55,898 nucleotides of DNA, taken from NCBI RefSeq assembly GCF_051486985.1, contig NZ_JAHVDV010000034.1, positions 1 to 55,898 of the forward strand, read 5' to 3'. The notes beneath the pieces were generated by a model that worked only from the letters and a program-made list of their open reading frames with translations, had not been told where the DNA came from and did not search any database. The translations under genes and the position numbers were made by a program. This DNA comes from CBFFRJ01 sp051486985. Its GTDB lineage: Bacteria > Pseudomonadota > Gammaproteobacteria > Enterobacterales > Enterobacteriaceae. Below, in pieces: positions 26,274 to 33,352 of the stretch (the first letter of the stretch is position 1; each line of letters begins with the position of its first letter).

Positions 26274-27158
26274 ATGGCGATGGAAACACAGGACATTATT
26301 AAACGCTCCGCGACAAACGCGCTGACGCCCGCGCCTCGTGCGCGGGATTACAAGGCAGAAGTCGCCAAGCTTATCGATGTCTCCTCCTGCGTGGGCTGTA
26401 AAGCCTGCCAGGTGGCCTGTTCGGAGTGGAACGACATCCGTGATGAGGTGGGTCACTGCGTCGGGGTTTACGACAACCCGGCCGATCTGAGCGCCAAATC
26501 CTGGACGGTGATGCGTTTTAGCGAAACCGACCAGAATGGCAAGCTGGAGTGGTTAATCCGCAAAGATGGCTGTATGCACTGTGAAGATCCGGGCTGCCTT
26601 AAGGCCTGTCCGTCTGCCGGGGCGATTATACAGTACGCCAACGGCATCGTGGATTTCCAGCAGGATAACTGCATTGGCTGCGGCTACTGCATCGCGGGCT
26701 GTCCATTTAACGTCCCGCGCCTCAGTAAAGAGGATAACCGGGTCTATAAATGCACTCTGTGTGTGGATCGCGTCAGCGTCGGGCAGGAGCCTGCCTGTGT
26801 GAAGACCTGCCCGACCGGGGCCATCCACTTCGGTACTAAAACCGAGATGCTGGAGGTGGCGCAGCAGCGTGTGGATAAGCTAAAAGCGCGCGGCTACGAA
26901 AACGCAGGCGTGTATAACCCGCAGGGCGTGGGGGGAACGCACGTCATGTATGTGCTTCACCATAACGACCAGCCGGAGCTGTACCATAACCTGCCGAAAG
27001 ATCCGGCGATCGACACCTCGATTAGTCTGTGGAAAGGGGCACTCAAGCCGCTCTCCGCAATGGGCTTTATCGCCACCTTTGCCGGGCTGATTTATCACTA
27101 CATCGGTATCGGGCCGAACAAAGAGGTGGATGATGACGAGGAGGAGCATCATGAGTAA
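26274..27158 (+). CDS. fdnH: Formate dehydrogenase-N iron-sulfur subunit
   Basis: This 294-residue protein is identical in length to E. coli FdnH. It carries electrons from FdnG to cytochrome FdnI through four 4Fe-4S clusters. The ferredoxin motifs are CVGCKACQVACSEW, CMHCEDPGCLKACP, CIGCGYCIAGCPFNVP and CTLCVDRV...CVKTCP. A single C-terminal transmembrane helix (LSAMGFIATFAGLIYHYIGI) anchors it to the periplasmic face, followed by an acidic tail. It starts 11 bases after fdnG and overlaps fdnI by 8 bases. Confidence 0.97.
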   Translation: MAMETQDIIKRSATNALTPAPRARDYKAEVAKLIDVSSCVGCKACQVACSEWNDIRDEVGHCVGVYDNPADLSAKSWTVMRFSETDQNGKLEWLIRKDGCMHCEDPGCLKACPSAGAIIQYANGIVDFQQDNCIGCGYCIAGCPFNVPRLSKEDNRVYKCTLCVDRVSVGQEPACVKTCPTGAIHFGTKTEMLEVAQQRVDKLKARGYENAGVYNPQGVGGTHVMYVLHHNDQPELYHNLPKDPAIDTSISLWKGALKPLSAMGFIATFAGLIYHYIGIGPNKEVDDDEEEHHE

Positions 27159-27804
27159 ATCATGGATTGTGCGCACGAAGTTTATCGACCGCGCCTGTCA
27201 CTGGACGGTAGTTATCTGCTTTTTCCTGGTGGCGGTATCGGGAATTTCATTCTTCTTTCCGACCCTGCAGTGGCTGACGGAAACCTTTGGGACGCCGCAG
27301 ATGGGGCGCATTCTGCATCCATTCTTCGGCGTGCTGGTTTTCGTGCTGCTGATGTTTATGTTCGTGCGCTTCGTACACCACAACATCCCGGACAGGCAGG
27401 ATATTCCGTGGGTGAAAGGCATTGTTGAAGTGCTGAAAGGGAACGAGCATAAGGTCGCAAAAGTCGGCAAATATAACGCGGGGCAAAAGATGATGTTCTG
27501 GACCATCATGAGCATGATGTTCGTGCTGCTGGTGACGGGCATTATTATCTGGCGTCCCTGGTTTGCCCACTATTTCCCGATTCAGGTCATTCGCTACAGC
27601 CTGCTGATTCACGCGACCTCGGCTATCATTCTCATCCACGCCATTCTTATCCATATGTATATGGCGTTCTGGGTAAAAGGGTCGATAAAGGGGATGATCG
27701 AAGGGAAGGTGAGCCGCCGCTGGGCACAGAAACACCACCCGCGCTGGTATCGTGACGTTGAGCGCATGGAAGCGAAAAAAGAGAGTGCCGAGGGCATCAA
27801 ATAA
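27151..27804 (+). CDS. fdnI: Formate dehydrogenase-N cytochrome b556 subunit
   Basis: This 217-residue membrane cytochrome, as long as E. coli FdnI, has four transmembrane helices and two b-type haems. It passes electrons to menaquinone and so builds proton motive force. Haem-ligand histidines sit in DRACHWTVVICFF, RILHPFFGVLVF and LLIHATSAIILIHAILIHMY. The start is the ATG at 27151, after a GGAGGAG inside the end of fdnH. It is the last gene of the operon. Confidence 0.96.
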   Translation: MSKSWIVRTKFIDRACHWTVVICFFLVAVSGISFFFPTLQWLTETFGTPQMGRILHPFFGVLVFVLLMFMFVRFVHHNIPDRQDIPWVKGIVEVLKGNEHKVAKVGKYNAGQKMMFWTIMSMMFVLLVTGIIIWRPWFAHYFPIQVIRYSLLIHATSAIILIHAILIHMYMAFWVKGSIKGMIEGKVSRRWAQKHHPRWYRDVERMEAKKESAEGIK

Positions 27805-27816
27805 GCATCTCTTCTC

Positions 27817-27840
27817 CGCTCCGGGGCGTTCCCTGGAGCG
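27817..27840. terminator. Hairpin between fdnI and ppk2
   Basis: CGCTCCGGG pairs with CCC-T-GGAGCG around a 5-base loop, between convergent genes. There is no U-run, so it may be a transcript-end stabiliser rather than a strong intrinsic terminator. Confidence 0.45.
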
Positions 27841-27869
27841 GGGCGACGCGCGCGAACATCGCGGTGGCG

Positions 27870-28688
27870 TCAGAACGGTTCCGGAATAATTCGGAAGGGA
27901 TAATTGCTGGGTTTGGCTTTGCCTATTTTACGTTTCGGCAGGTCAACCGCATCGGCGGGCAGCGCCTCGTAAGGAACCTGAGAGAGCAGGTGAGTAATGA
28001 TATTCAGCCGCACGCGTTTTTTGTCTTCCGACCGGGCAACAAACCAGGGGGCCCAGGAAGTATCGGTTGCTGCGAACATCGCATCACGGGCGACGGTGTA
28101 GTCATCCCAGCGATCGAACGATTTGATATCCATCGGCGACAGTTTCCAGATTTTACGCCCGTCGTTGATGCGATCGCGCAGGCGGCGCTCCTGCTCCTGT
28201 GGCGAGACTTCCAGCCAGTATTTGAGCAAAATAATGCCGGACTCGACTATGGTGCGCTCCATCATTGGCGCACTTTCGAGAAATTTGTCGACTTGCTCAG
28301 GAGTACAAAACCCCATTACCCGCTCAACGCCCGCGCGGTTATACCAGCTGCGATCGAAAATCACGATTTCTCCGGCAGCGGGCAGGTAGGGGACATAGCG
28401 CTGAAGGTAGAGCTGGCTTTTCTCACGCTCGGTCGGTGCCGGCAGTGCCACCACCCGAAAAACCCGTGGACTGACGCGCTCGGTGATAGCTTTAATGGTG
28501 CCGCCTTTACCGGCGCCATCGCGTCCCTCAAACACGATGCAGACTTTCAGACCCTTTGCCACCACCCATTGCTGGAGTTTCACCAGCTCCTCATGCTGAT
28601 GACGAAGCTCTTTCTCATAGGCTTTATTTTTAAGCGCCGGAGCCGCCGGCGCCGCCGGAAGGGTGTTGATCTTTTTCTTATTTCCCAT
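27870..28688 (-). CDS. Polyphosphate kinase 2 family protein
   Basis: This 272-residue class I PPK2 enzyme transfers phosphate between polyphosphate and nucleotides, usually making ADP into ATP or GTP from GDP. Walker A is at residues 55-63 (GRDGAGKGG). Walker B and the lid follow (VIFDRSWYNRAGVERVMGFC, then RRLRDRINDGRKIWKLSPMD), and SWAPWFVARSEDKKRVRLN is a typical C-terminal motif. The start is the ATG at 28688 after AAGGAAGT. E. coli K-12 has no PPK2 and this gene is not part of the fdn region there. The N-terminal tail is Ala/Pro-rich. Confidence 0.88.
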   Translation of the reverse strand: MGNKKKINTLPAAPAAPALKNKAYEKELRHQHEELVKLQQWVVAKGLKVCIVFEGRDGAGKGGTIKAITERVSPRVFRVVALPAPTEREKSQLYLQRYVPYLPAAGEIVIFDRSWYNRAGVERVMGFCTPEQVDKFLESAPMMERTIVESGIILLKYWLEVSPQEQERRLRDRINDGRKIWKLSPMDIKSFDRWDDYTVARDAMFAATDTSWAPWFVARSEDKKRVRLNIITHLLSQVPYEALPADAVDLPKRKIGKAKPSNYPFRIIPEPF

Positions 28689-28890
28689 GACGTACTTCCT
28701 TTCGCTGATTAACAATGACAGGTCTTAATCAGTGTAAGCCTGAGTCAGGAAGTTCGCGTAACACAGCGCCGGACATTCACGATCTGTTGCGATTTTATGG
28801 ACTAAGCGGGCAGGCAGTAGATTTGATCTGGTTCACACTTCAGGAATAGCTGATAATGCCCGCTGCAATTTTTAAACATGTGGTTGTGGG

Positions 28891-30066
28891 ATGAAAAAAA
28901 CAATTTTTTCACTGGCGCTCGGCACGTTTGGCCTTGGCATGGCGGAGTTTGGCATCATGGGTGTGCTCACCGAGCTGGCAAATGATGTCAGCATCACTCT
29001 TCCTTCCGCCGGTAATATGATTGCCTTCTATGCCTTTGGCGTTGTCATTGGCGCACCGATTATTGCGCTCTTTTCAGGAAAATTTTCGCTGAAAAGTATT
29101 CTGTTATTTCTGGTGGCGATGTGTGCCGTAGGTAACGTGATTTTTACCTTTTCTTCCTCTTACACCATGCTGGCCATCGGCAGACTGGTTTCCGGTTTCC
29201 CTCATGGGGCATTTTTTGGCGTCGGCACCATCCTGTTGTCGAAGATAGCCCCGCCGGGGAAAGTGACAATGGCCGTCGCCGGGATGGTGGCGGGGATGAC
29301 GGTCGCCAATCTGGCGGGCGTGCCGTTCGGAACCTGGTTAGGCCATACCTTTAGCTGGCGCTACACCTTCTTTATTATTGCCGTCTTTAACGTTCTGGTT
29401 ATCCTGTCAGTCATACTCTGGGTGCCAACGTTGTATGACAAATCAGAGGCGCGCCTGTCTGAGCAGTTTCGCTTTTTGAAAAAGCCTGAACCCTGGCTCA
29501 TTTTCTCTGCCACCCTGTTCGGCAATGCCGGGGTGTTTGCCTGGTTTAGCTACATCAAACCCTTTATGTTGAACGTTTCGGGTTTCTCAGAGCTGTTTAT
29601 GACCATCATCATGATGCTGATGGGTCTTGGTATGGTACTGGGCAATCTGATGAGTGGCAGGCTGTCGGGGCGCTTTAGTCCGCTGCGTATTGCTGCGACC
29701 ACCGATCTTGTGATCGTGCTTTCCTTACTCCTGCTGTTTACCCTGGGTGAGAACAAACTGGCATCCCTGTCGATGGGCTTTATCTGTTGTGCCGGTCTGT
29801 TTGCCCTTGCCGCACCGTTACAAATTTTGCTCATACAGAATGCGAAAGGCGGGGAGCTGATGGGGGCGGCTGGTGGCCAGATTGCCTTTAACCTTGGCAG
29901 TGCGCTCGGTGCCTACAGCGGTGGACTGATGATTACGCTCGGGCTGAGCTGGGACTATGTTACGTTACCGGCGGCATTGCTGTCGTTTTCCGCCATGTCG
30001 TCACTGTTGATGTACGGACGTACGGTAGCAAAACGTAGCCATGCGGAACGACGCGCACTGGCCTGA
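28891..30066 (+). CDS. MFS transporter, AraJ-like
   Basis: This 391-residue twelve-helix DHA1-type transporter is very similar to E. coli AraJ. Both share LALGTFGLGMAEFGIMGVLTEL at the start, IGRLVSGFPHGAFFGVG in TM4 and LQILLIQNAKGGELMGAAGGQIAFNLGSA near the C-terminus. AraJ is arabinose-induced but its substrate is unknown, and export of sugars or drugs has been suggested. There is no arabinose gene nearby, so this is better called an AraJ-family paralog. It is divergent from ppk2 and ends in a bidirectional terminator. Confidence 0.83.
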   Translation: MKKTIFSLALGTFGLGMAEFGIMGVLTELANDVSITLPSAGNMIAFYAFGVVIGAPIIALFSGKFSLKSILLFLVAMCAVGNVIFTFSSSYTMLAIGRLVSGFPHGAFFGVGTILLSKIAPPGKVTMAVAGMVAGMTVANLAGVPFGTWLGHTFSWRYTFFIIAVFNVLVILSVILWVPTLYDKSEARLSEQFRFLKKPEPWLIFSATLFGNAGVFAWFSYIKPFMLNVSGFSELFMTIIMMLMGLGMVLGNLMSGRLSGRFSPLRIAATTDLVIVLSLLLLFTLGENKLASLSMGFICCAGLFALAAPLQILLIQNAKGGELMGAAGGQIAFNLGSALGAYSGGLMITLGLSWDYVTLPAALLSFSAMSSLLMYGRTVAKRSHAERRALA

Positions 30067-30072
30067 AGTTTC

Positions 30073-30095
30073 AGGCCGCAGGGTGACTGCGGCCT
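30073..30095. terminator. Bidirectional terminator between the AraJ-like and VOC genes
   Basis: Perfect 8-bp stem AGGCCGCA / TGCGGCCT with a 7-base loop, between two convergent genes, followed on the plus strand by GCGTTT. Confidence 0.75.
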
Positions 30096-30107
30096 GCGTT
30101 TGAAATA

Positions 30108-30545
30108 TCAGTCTCTCATCCAGGGCGTGATGCTTAAGCCTACCAGCATCCCTTCCGGACTCAGCAGCCGCGTGAGGCTCTGACCCCAGGGCTCCTGACG
30201 ATTCTCTACCAGTAACCGGTAGCCCCTGTCCCTGAGCACCCGGGTCGCACTCGCCAGATCCTGAACTTCAAACTCTATCCAGCTCTGGGGGACCGGAATA
30301 TCTGCCGGCCATTCGGTAGTACCGAAACAGGATTCTGCGGCCTGGTGCAGAGGCCAGAGTGCGAAATGTTTTGCACCATCCAGGGCGCCATGTTCGACCA
30401 CCAGATACTCTTCATTGCCCTCCATTCCCGTAAGAGGAAGACCCAGCGCGCCCTGATAGAGCTGTTTACTCTCCTGCACATCGCGGGGAATGGGACCAAA
30501 GCCCGCGATAAACAGAACATCCAGTCCGGTCAATGAGGTAGCCAT
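30108..30545 (-). CDS. VOC-family (glyoxalase/dioxygenase fold) protein
   Basis: This 145-residue vicinal oxygen chelate protein has two beta-alpha-beta-beta-beta repeats. The first begins LDVLFIAGFGPIPRDVQESKQLYQGALGLPLTG. The second is WIEFEVQDLASATRVLRDRGYRLLVENRQEPWGQSLTRLLSPEGMLVGLS, with the E(F/I)...E metal-site layout. The start is placed at the ATG at 30545; the longer frame to 30587 has no ribosome site. The metal and substrate are unknown; antibiotic binding (bleomycin-like) is possible for this fold but not indicated. Confidence 0.78.
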   Translation of the reverse strand: MATSLTGLDVLFIAGFGPIPRDVQESKQLYQGALGLPLTGMEGNEEYLVVEHGALDGAKHFALWPLHQAAESCFGTTEWPADIPVPQSWIEFEVQDLASATRVLRDRGYRLLVENRQEPWGQSLTRLLSPEGMLVGLSITPWMRD

Positions 30546-30667
30546 ATGTTCTCCAGCCAGGTGATAAGAAGTGCGCCAGCAGGTCACTGAAATGCACCGC
30601 TATTGTCATGAATTCGTCACTATTAGCGCTTATTTTGTTTTTTTTCAATAACAAAGAGCCAACATCA

Positions 30668-31270
30668 ATGCATCTGGTTAAAAAAATCCTTGCTGTCAGC
30701 CTTTTCCTTTCCGCTTCAGTGCAGGCAGACAATATCCTCGACTTTCCTCAGCCTGACAATAATCCGGAAGAGTTCTATGCCGTTACTGAGATCCCGGCGG
30801 GCGGCATCATAAAATATGAAACCGACGCAAAAACCGGTTTTATTATTGCCGATCGCTTCCAGTCGATGCCGGTGGCCTATCCGGCCAACTATGGCTCGCT
30901 GACACAGTCCCTTGCCGGTGATGGCGACCCGCTGGATGTCATTTTTTATACCCGCGCCCCGCTAACACCCGGCACGCTTATTAAACTGCGCGCCATTGGT
31001 GTACTGAAAATGATCGATGGCGGAGAAAAAGATGACAAAATTATCGCCGTTCCGGTCAGCAAAGTTGACCCTACCTGGGATGACATCAAAGAGGTAGCCG
31101 ACCTGCCGAAGATTGAGCAGGAGCGCCTGCAGGCCTTTTTCCGCGTTTACAAAGACCTGCCGGAAGGCCGTAAAAAAGTTGAGCTGAATGGCTATAACGA
31201 CGCGGCAAACGCAAAGCAGGAGATCAAATCCGCCTTTGAGGCCTGGAAAGGGCAACATCCGCAGCAATAA
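30668..31270 (+). CDS. Exported family I inorganic pyrophosphatase
   Basis: This 200-residue enzyme hydrolyses pyrophosphate to two phosphates. The family I signature GDGDPLDVI is present, along with GIIKYE near the N-terminus, DPTWDDIKEVADLP and the KDLPEGRKKVELNGY active-site segment. Unlike cytosolic Ppa it begins with a signal peptide (MHLVKKILAVSLFLSASVQA, cleaved before DN), so it should act in the periplasm. The start is taken at 30668 because it gives a clean signal; an ATG at 30608 adds a phenylalanine-rich stretch. It is a single gene ending in a terminator, 2 kb from the PPK2 gene. Confidence 0.85.
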   Translation: MHLVKKILAVSLFLSASVQADNILDFPQPDNNPEEFYAVTEIPAGGIIKYETDAKTGFIIADRFQSMPVAYPANYGSLTQSLAGDGDPLDVIFYTRAPLTPGTLIKLRAIGVLKMIDGGEKDDKIIAVPVSKVDPTWDDIKEVADLPKIEQERLQAFFRVYKDLPEGRKKVELNGYNDAANAKQEIKSAFEAWKGQHPQQ

Positions 31271-31276
31271 GCAAAA

Positions 31277-31300
31277 AAACAGGCGCCAGGGCGCCTGTTT
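31277..31300. terminator. Bidirectional terminator between the pyrophosphatase and ABC-F genes
   Basis: Near-perfect palindrome with arms AAACAGGCGCC / GGCGCCTGTTT, A-rich before and T-rich after, between convergent genes. Confidence 0.88.
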
Positions 31301-31313
31301 TGTCTGTTACCTC

Positions 31314-33029
31314 TTACATCAGTATTGCTGTAATCCGCTCGATCTCCTGCTTCCATTGCGCCTGCAGGGCGGGTTTTTGATGCGCCGTTTTACGTGCCAG
31401 GTCCTGCTGAAGCAAGGTTTCAAGGGCAATAAGCCGTTCGAGTAACGCCAGCGCATCCTCCTGCTGTTTAACGCAGGCTTCAGGAGCAGGCGAGGCCGCA
31501 TGCAGGGACCGGGGCGTTTCGCGCAGCAAAGCGTAAGCCGCGTCCATATCCAGCCACTCGCTAAACTCACCACCATGAATCATCCAGACGCGGTTGCAAC
31601 TGGTGCGAATCAGATCGCGGTCATGGCTGACCAGCAGCACGCCACCGCTGAACTGGGAAAGCGTTTGCGCCAGCGCCTCTTTGCCCGCCATGTCGAGATG
31701 GTTCGTCGGTTCGTCCAGCAACAGCAGGTTGTACCGCGCCAGCGACAAGCCGATAAACAGCAGGCGTGAACGCTCGCCTCCGCTGAGGGACGCCACCCGC
31801 TGGCCGTGCCGCGACCAGGGAAAGCCCGCGCTGATAAGCGTCATTTTGCGCAGTTCCGCTGAGGGGGCAAAGGGTTCCAGTGCCTCCAGCAGCGTTGCCT
31901 CATCCGACAGTTGTTCGAGGGTCTGGTCGTAGTACCCACTGTGCAAACGCGGATGCAGCTTCAATGTCGCCTCGCCGGGATTGGCTGAACATTGCCGCCA
32001 GATATGGCGAAGCAAGGAGGATTTGCCACAGCCATTCTGCCCGATTATCGCGACCCTCTCGCCGGTTTTTATCCGCGCAAGGGGAACGGTAAAGAGTGCT
32101 GGCAGTCCTGGCGCGGCAGACACCGGCAGGTTTTCCATCTCCAGTAAGCGGTCGGCAACAAGCGGTTCGCCGTGGAGCGTGAGTCGCCAGGCGCTTCCCG
32201 CTGTCAGCTGCGTCTGGCTCTCTTTGAGGCGTTCAACCTGTTTTTCCATTTGCTTTGCTTTGCGTGACAAATCTTCGTTGTCATACACGCGTCCCCAGTT
32301 GGCCAGCCGTTTTGCACTGCTGGTCACTCTGTCAATCTCCTTTTGCTCCGCTTTATGACGCAGCGCATCACTGGCATCCCGCTCATCCAGCGCCTGACGG
32401 GCGGCGGAACAGGGAAGGGCAAAGTAGTGCAGACGCTGGTCGCGCAAAATCCAGCTTCCGTTCGTCACGGCGTCCAGCAATACGCGATCGTGCGAGACCA
32501 GAACAAAACTTCCGGGCCAGCCTTGCAGAAAATGCTCAAGCCAGAGCAGTGTGGGGAGGTCGAGATGGTTGCTGGGCTCATCGAGTAGCAACAAATCCGG
32601 CTCGGTTATCAGCGCACGCGCCAACAGTAAGCGGGTATGTTGCCCGCCGCTCAGGGTTGCCGCAGGCAGTGTAATTTCCTGCTCGCTGAGTCCCATGCTG
32701 GCCAACAGGGCTTCAGCCCGCCAGCGAAGCGTTTCCCGCTCGCCCTGAGGGAGTTGCGCCAGGACCGCGTCCAGCAGGGTCAGGGCGAGGAGAGATTCAG
32801 GCAGATGCTGCTCGACCCGCGCCAGCAGACAGTGCCTGGCAAGAGAAACCGAGCCGTTAACCGGAGACAGGGTGCCATCAAGCACCTTTAACAGCGTACT
32901 TTTTCCGCAGCCATTGTCGCCAATCAGCCCAAGGCGATCGCCTTGCCTGAGGGTAAAAGTGAGATCGGAAAATAAGAGGCCAAAGGCCGTTTCAACACGT
33001 AATGATTGTGCAGACAGTAATGTGCTCAT
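31314..33029 (-). CDS. ABC-F family ATPase, probable ribosome-associated factor
   Basis: This is a 571-residue soluble protein with two ABC domains and no membrane segment. Domain 1 has Walker A GDNGCGKST (37-45), signature LSGGQHTRLLLARAL and LLLLDEPSNHLD. A helical linker (about 210-275, ending KAKQMEKQVERLKES) matches the P-site tRNA-interaction motif of the class. Domain 2 has GQNGCGKSS, LSGGERSRLLF and LLLLDEPTNHLD. ABC-F proteins bind the ribosomal E site and rescue stalled or drug-bound ribosomes. It does not look like EttA, Uup, YbiT or YheS. A leader peptide and competing hairpins upstream suggest drug-inducible attenuation, so a resistance role is plausible but unproven. Confidence 0.85.
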   Translation of the reverse strand: MSTLLSAQSLRVETAFGLLFSDLTFTLRQGDRLGLIGDNGCGKSTLLKVLDGTLSPVNGSVSLARHCLLARVEQHLPESLLALTLLDAVLAQLPQGERETLRWRAEALLASMGLSEQEITLPAATLSGGQHTRLLLARALITEPDLLLLDEPSNHLDLPTLLWLEHFLQGWPGSFVLVSHDRVLLDAVTNGSWILRDQRLHYFALPCSAARQALDERDASDALRHKAEQKEIDRVTSSAKRLANWGRVYDNEDLSRKAKQMEKQVERLKESQTQLTAGSAWRLTLHGEPLVADRLLEMENLPVSAAPGLPALFTVPLARIKTGERVAIIGQNGCGKSSLLRHIWRQCSANPGEATLKLHPRLHSGYYDQTLEQLSDEATLLEALEPFAPSAELRKMTLISAGFPWSRHGQRVASLSGGERSRLLFIGLSLARYNLLLLDEPTNHLDMAGKEALAQTLSQFSGGVLLVSHDRDLIRTSCNRVWMIHGGEFSEWLDMDAAYALLRETPRSLHAASPAPEACVKQQEDALALLERLIALETLLQQDLARKTAHQKPALQAQWKQEIERITAILM

Positions 33030-33167
33030 TGCTTACTCAAGAGTTACAGGCGTGATAACGCCTCGTCAAACATCGCTGACGATAACCCGGTAAGCCCGAG
33101 AGAAGGGAGTGGAGTTAGCTTCGCTCAAGCCAAAGTTATCGCAGCACGAGACCGATAACGCTTGAGC
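33030..33167 (-). promoter_or_regulatory. Attenuator-like competing helices before the ABC-F gene
   Basis: On the minus-strand transcript, GCTCAAGC-GTTATCG (33167-33153) pairs with CGATAAC (33141-33135) and GCTTGAGC (33130-33123). This makes a 15-bp stem with a 4-base bulge that covers the end of the leader frame. A second GTTATCG (33086-33080) can compete for CGATAAC. The CTTGAG just before the ABC-F start (33041-33036) can pair with CTCAAG of the first arm. Mutually exclusive 1:2 and 2:3 pairing with the ribosome site involved is the logic of erm-type attenuators. Confidence 0.62.
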
Positions 33168-33219
33168 TGGTGCGATCACCAAACGCATGTGAAACGAGAA
33201 AACGTTCACAGTACGACAT
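33136..33219 (-). CDS. 27-residue leader peptide upstream of the ABC-F ATPase
   Basis: A short frame starts at an ATG with an excellent ribosome site (GGAGGATAATT) and encodes 27 residues, beginning MSYCERFLVSHAF and ending SVIGLVLR. Its 3' half forms the first arm of a long hairpin, and its stop lies in the second arm, so a ribosome stalled inside it would open the hairpin. This is the layout of leader peptides that control erm, msr and other ABC-F resistance genes. I do not recognise the peptide as a described leader. Confidence 0.7.
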   Translation of the reverse strand: MSYCERFLVSHAFGDRTSSSVIGLVLR

Positions 33220-33310
33220 AATTATCCTCCTTTTATTCAGTTAGTTGATGGGAAAAAGGAGTGTAGCGTGGGAGAGGCGATTTTGCCACATCAGAAGGCA
33301 GGAGAGAAAA

Positions 33311-33343
33311 CGTGCCGGGTAGAGTACCTCTTTACCCGGCACG
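33311..33343 (-). terminator. Terminator of maeA
   Basis: Perfect 11-bp stem CGTGCCGGGTA / TACCCGGCACG; on the minus strand it is followed by TTTTCTC, just after the maeA stop. Confidence 0.85.
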
Positions 33344-33352
33344 GGGGGACGA

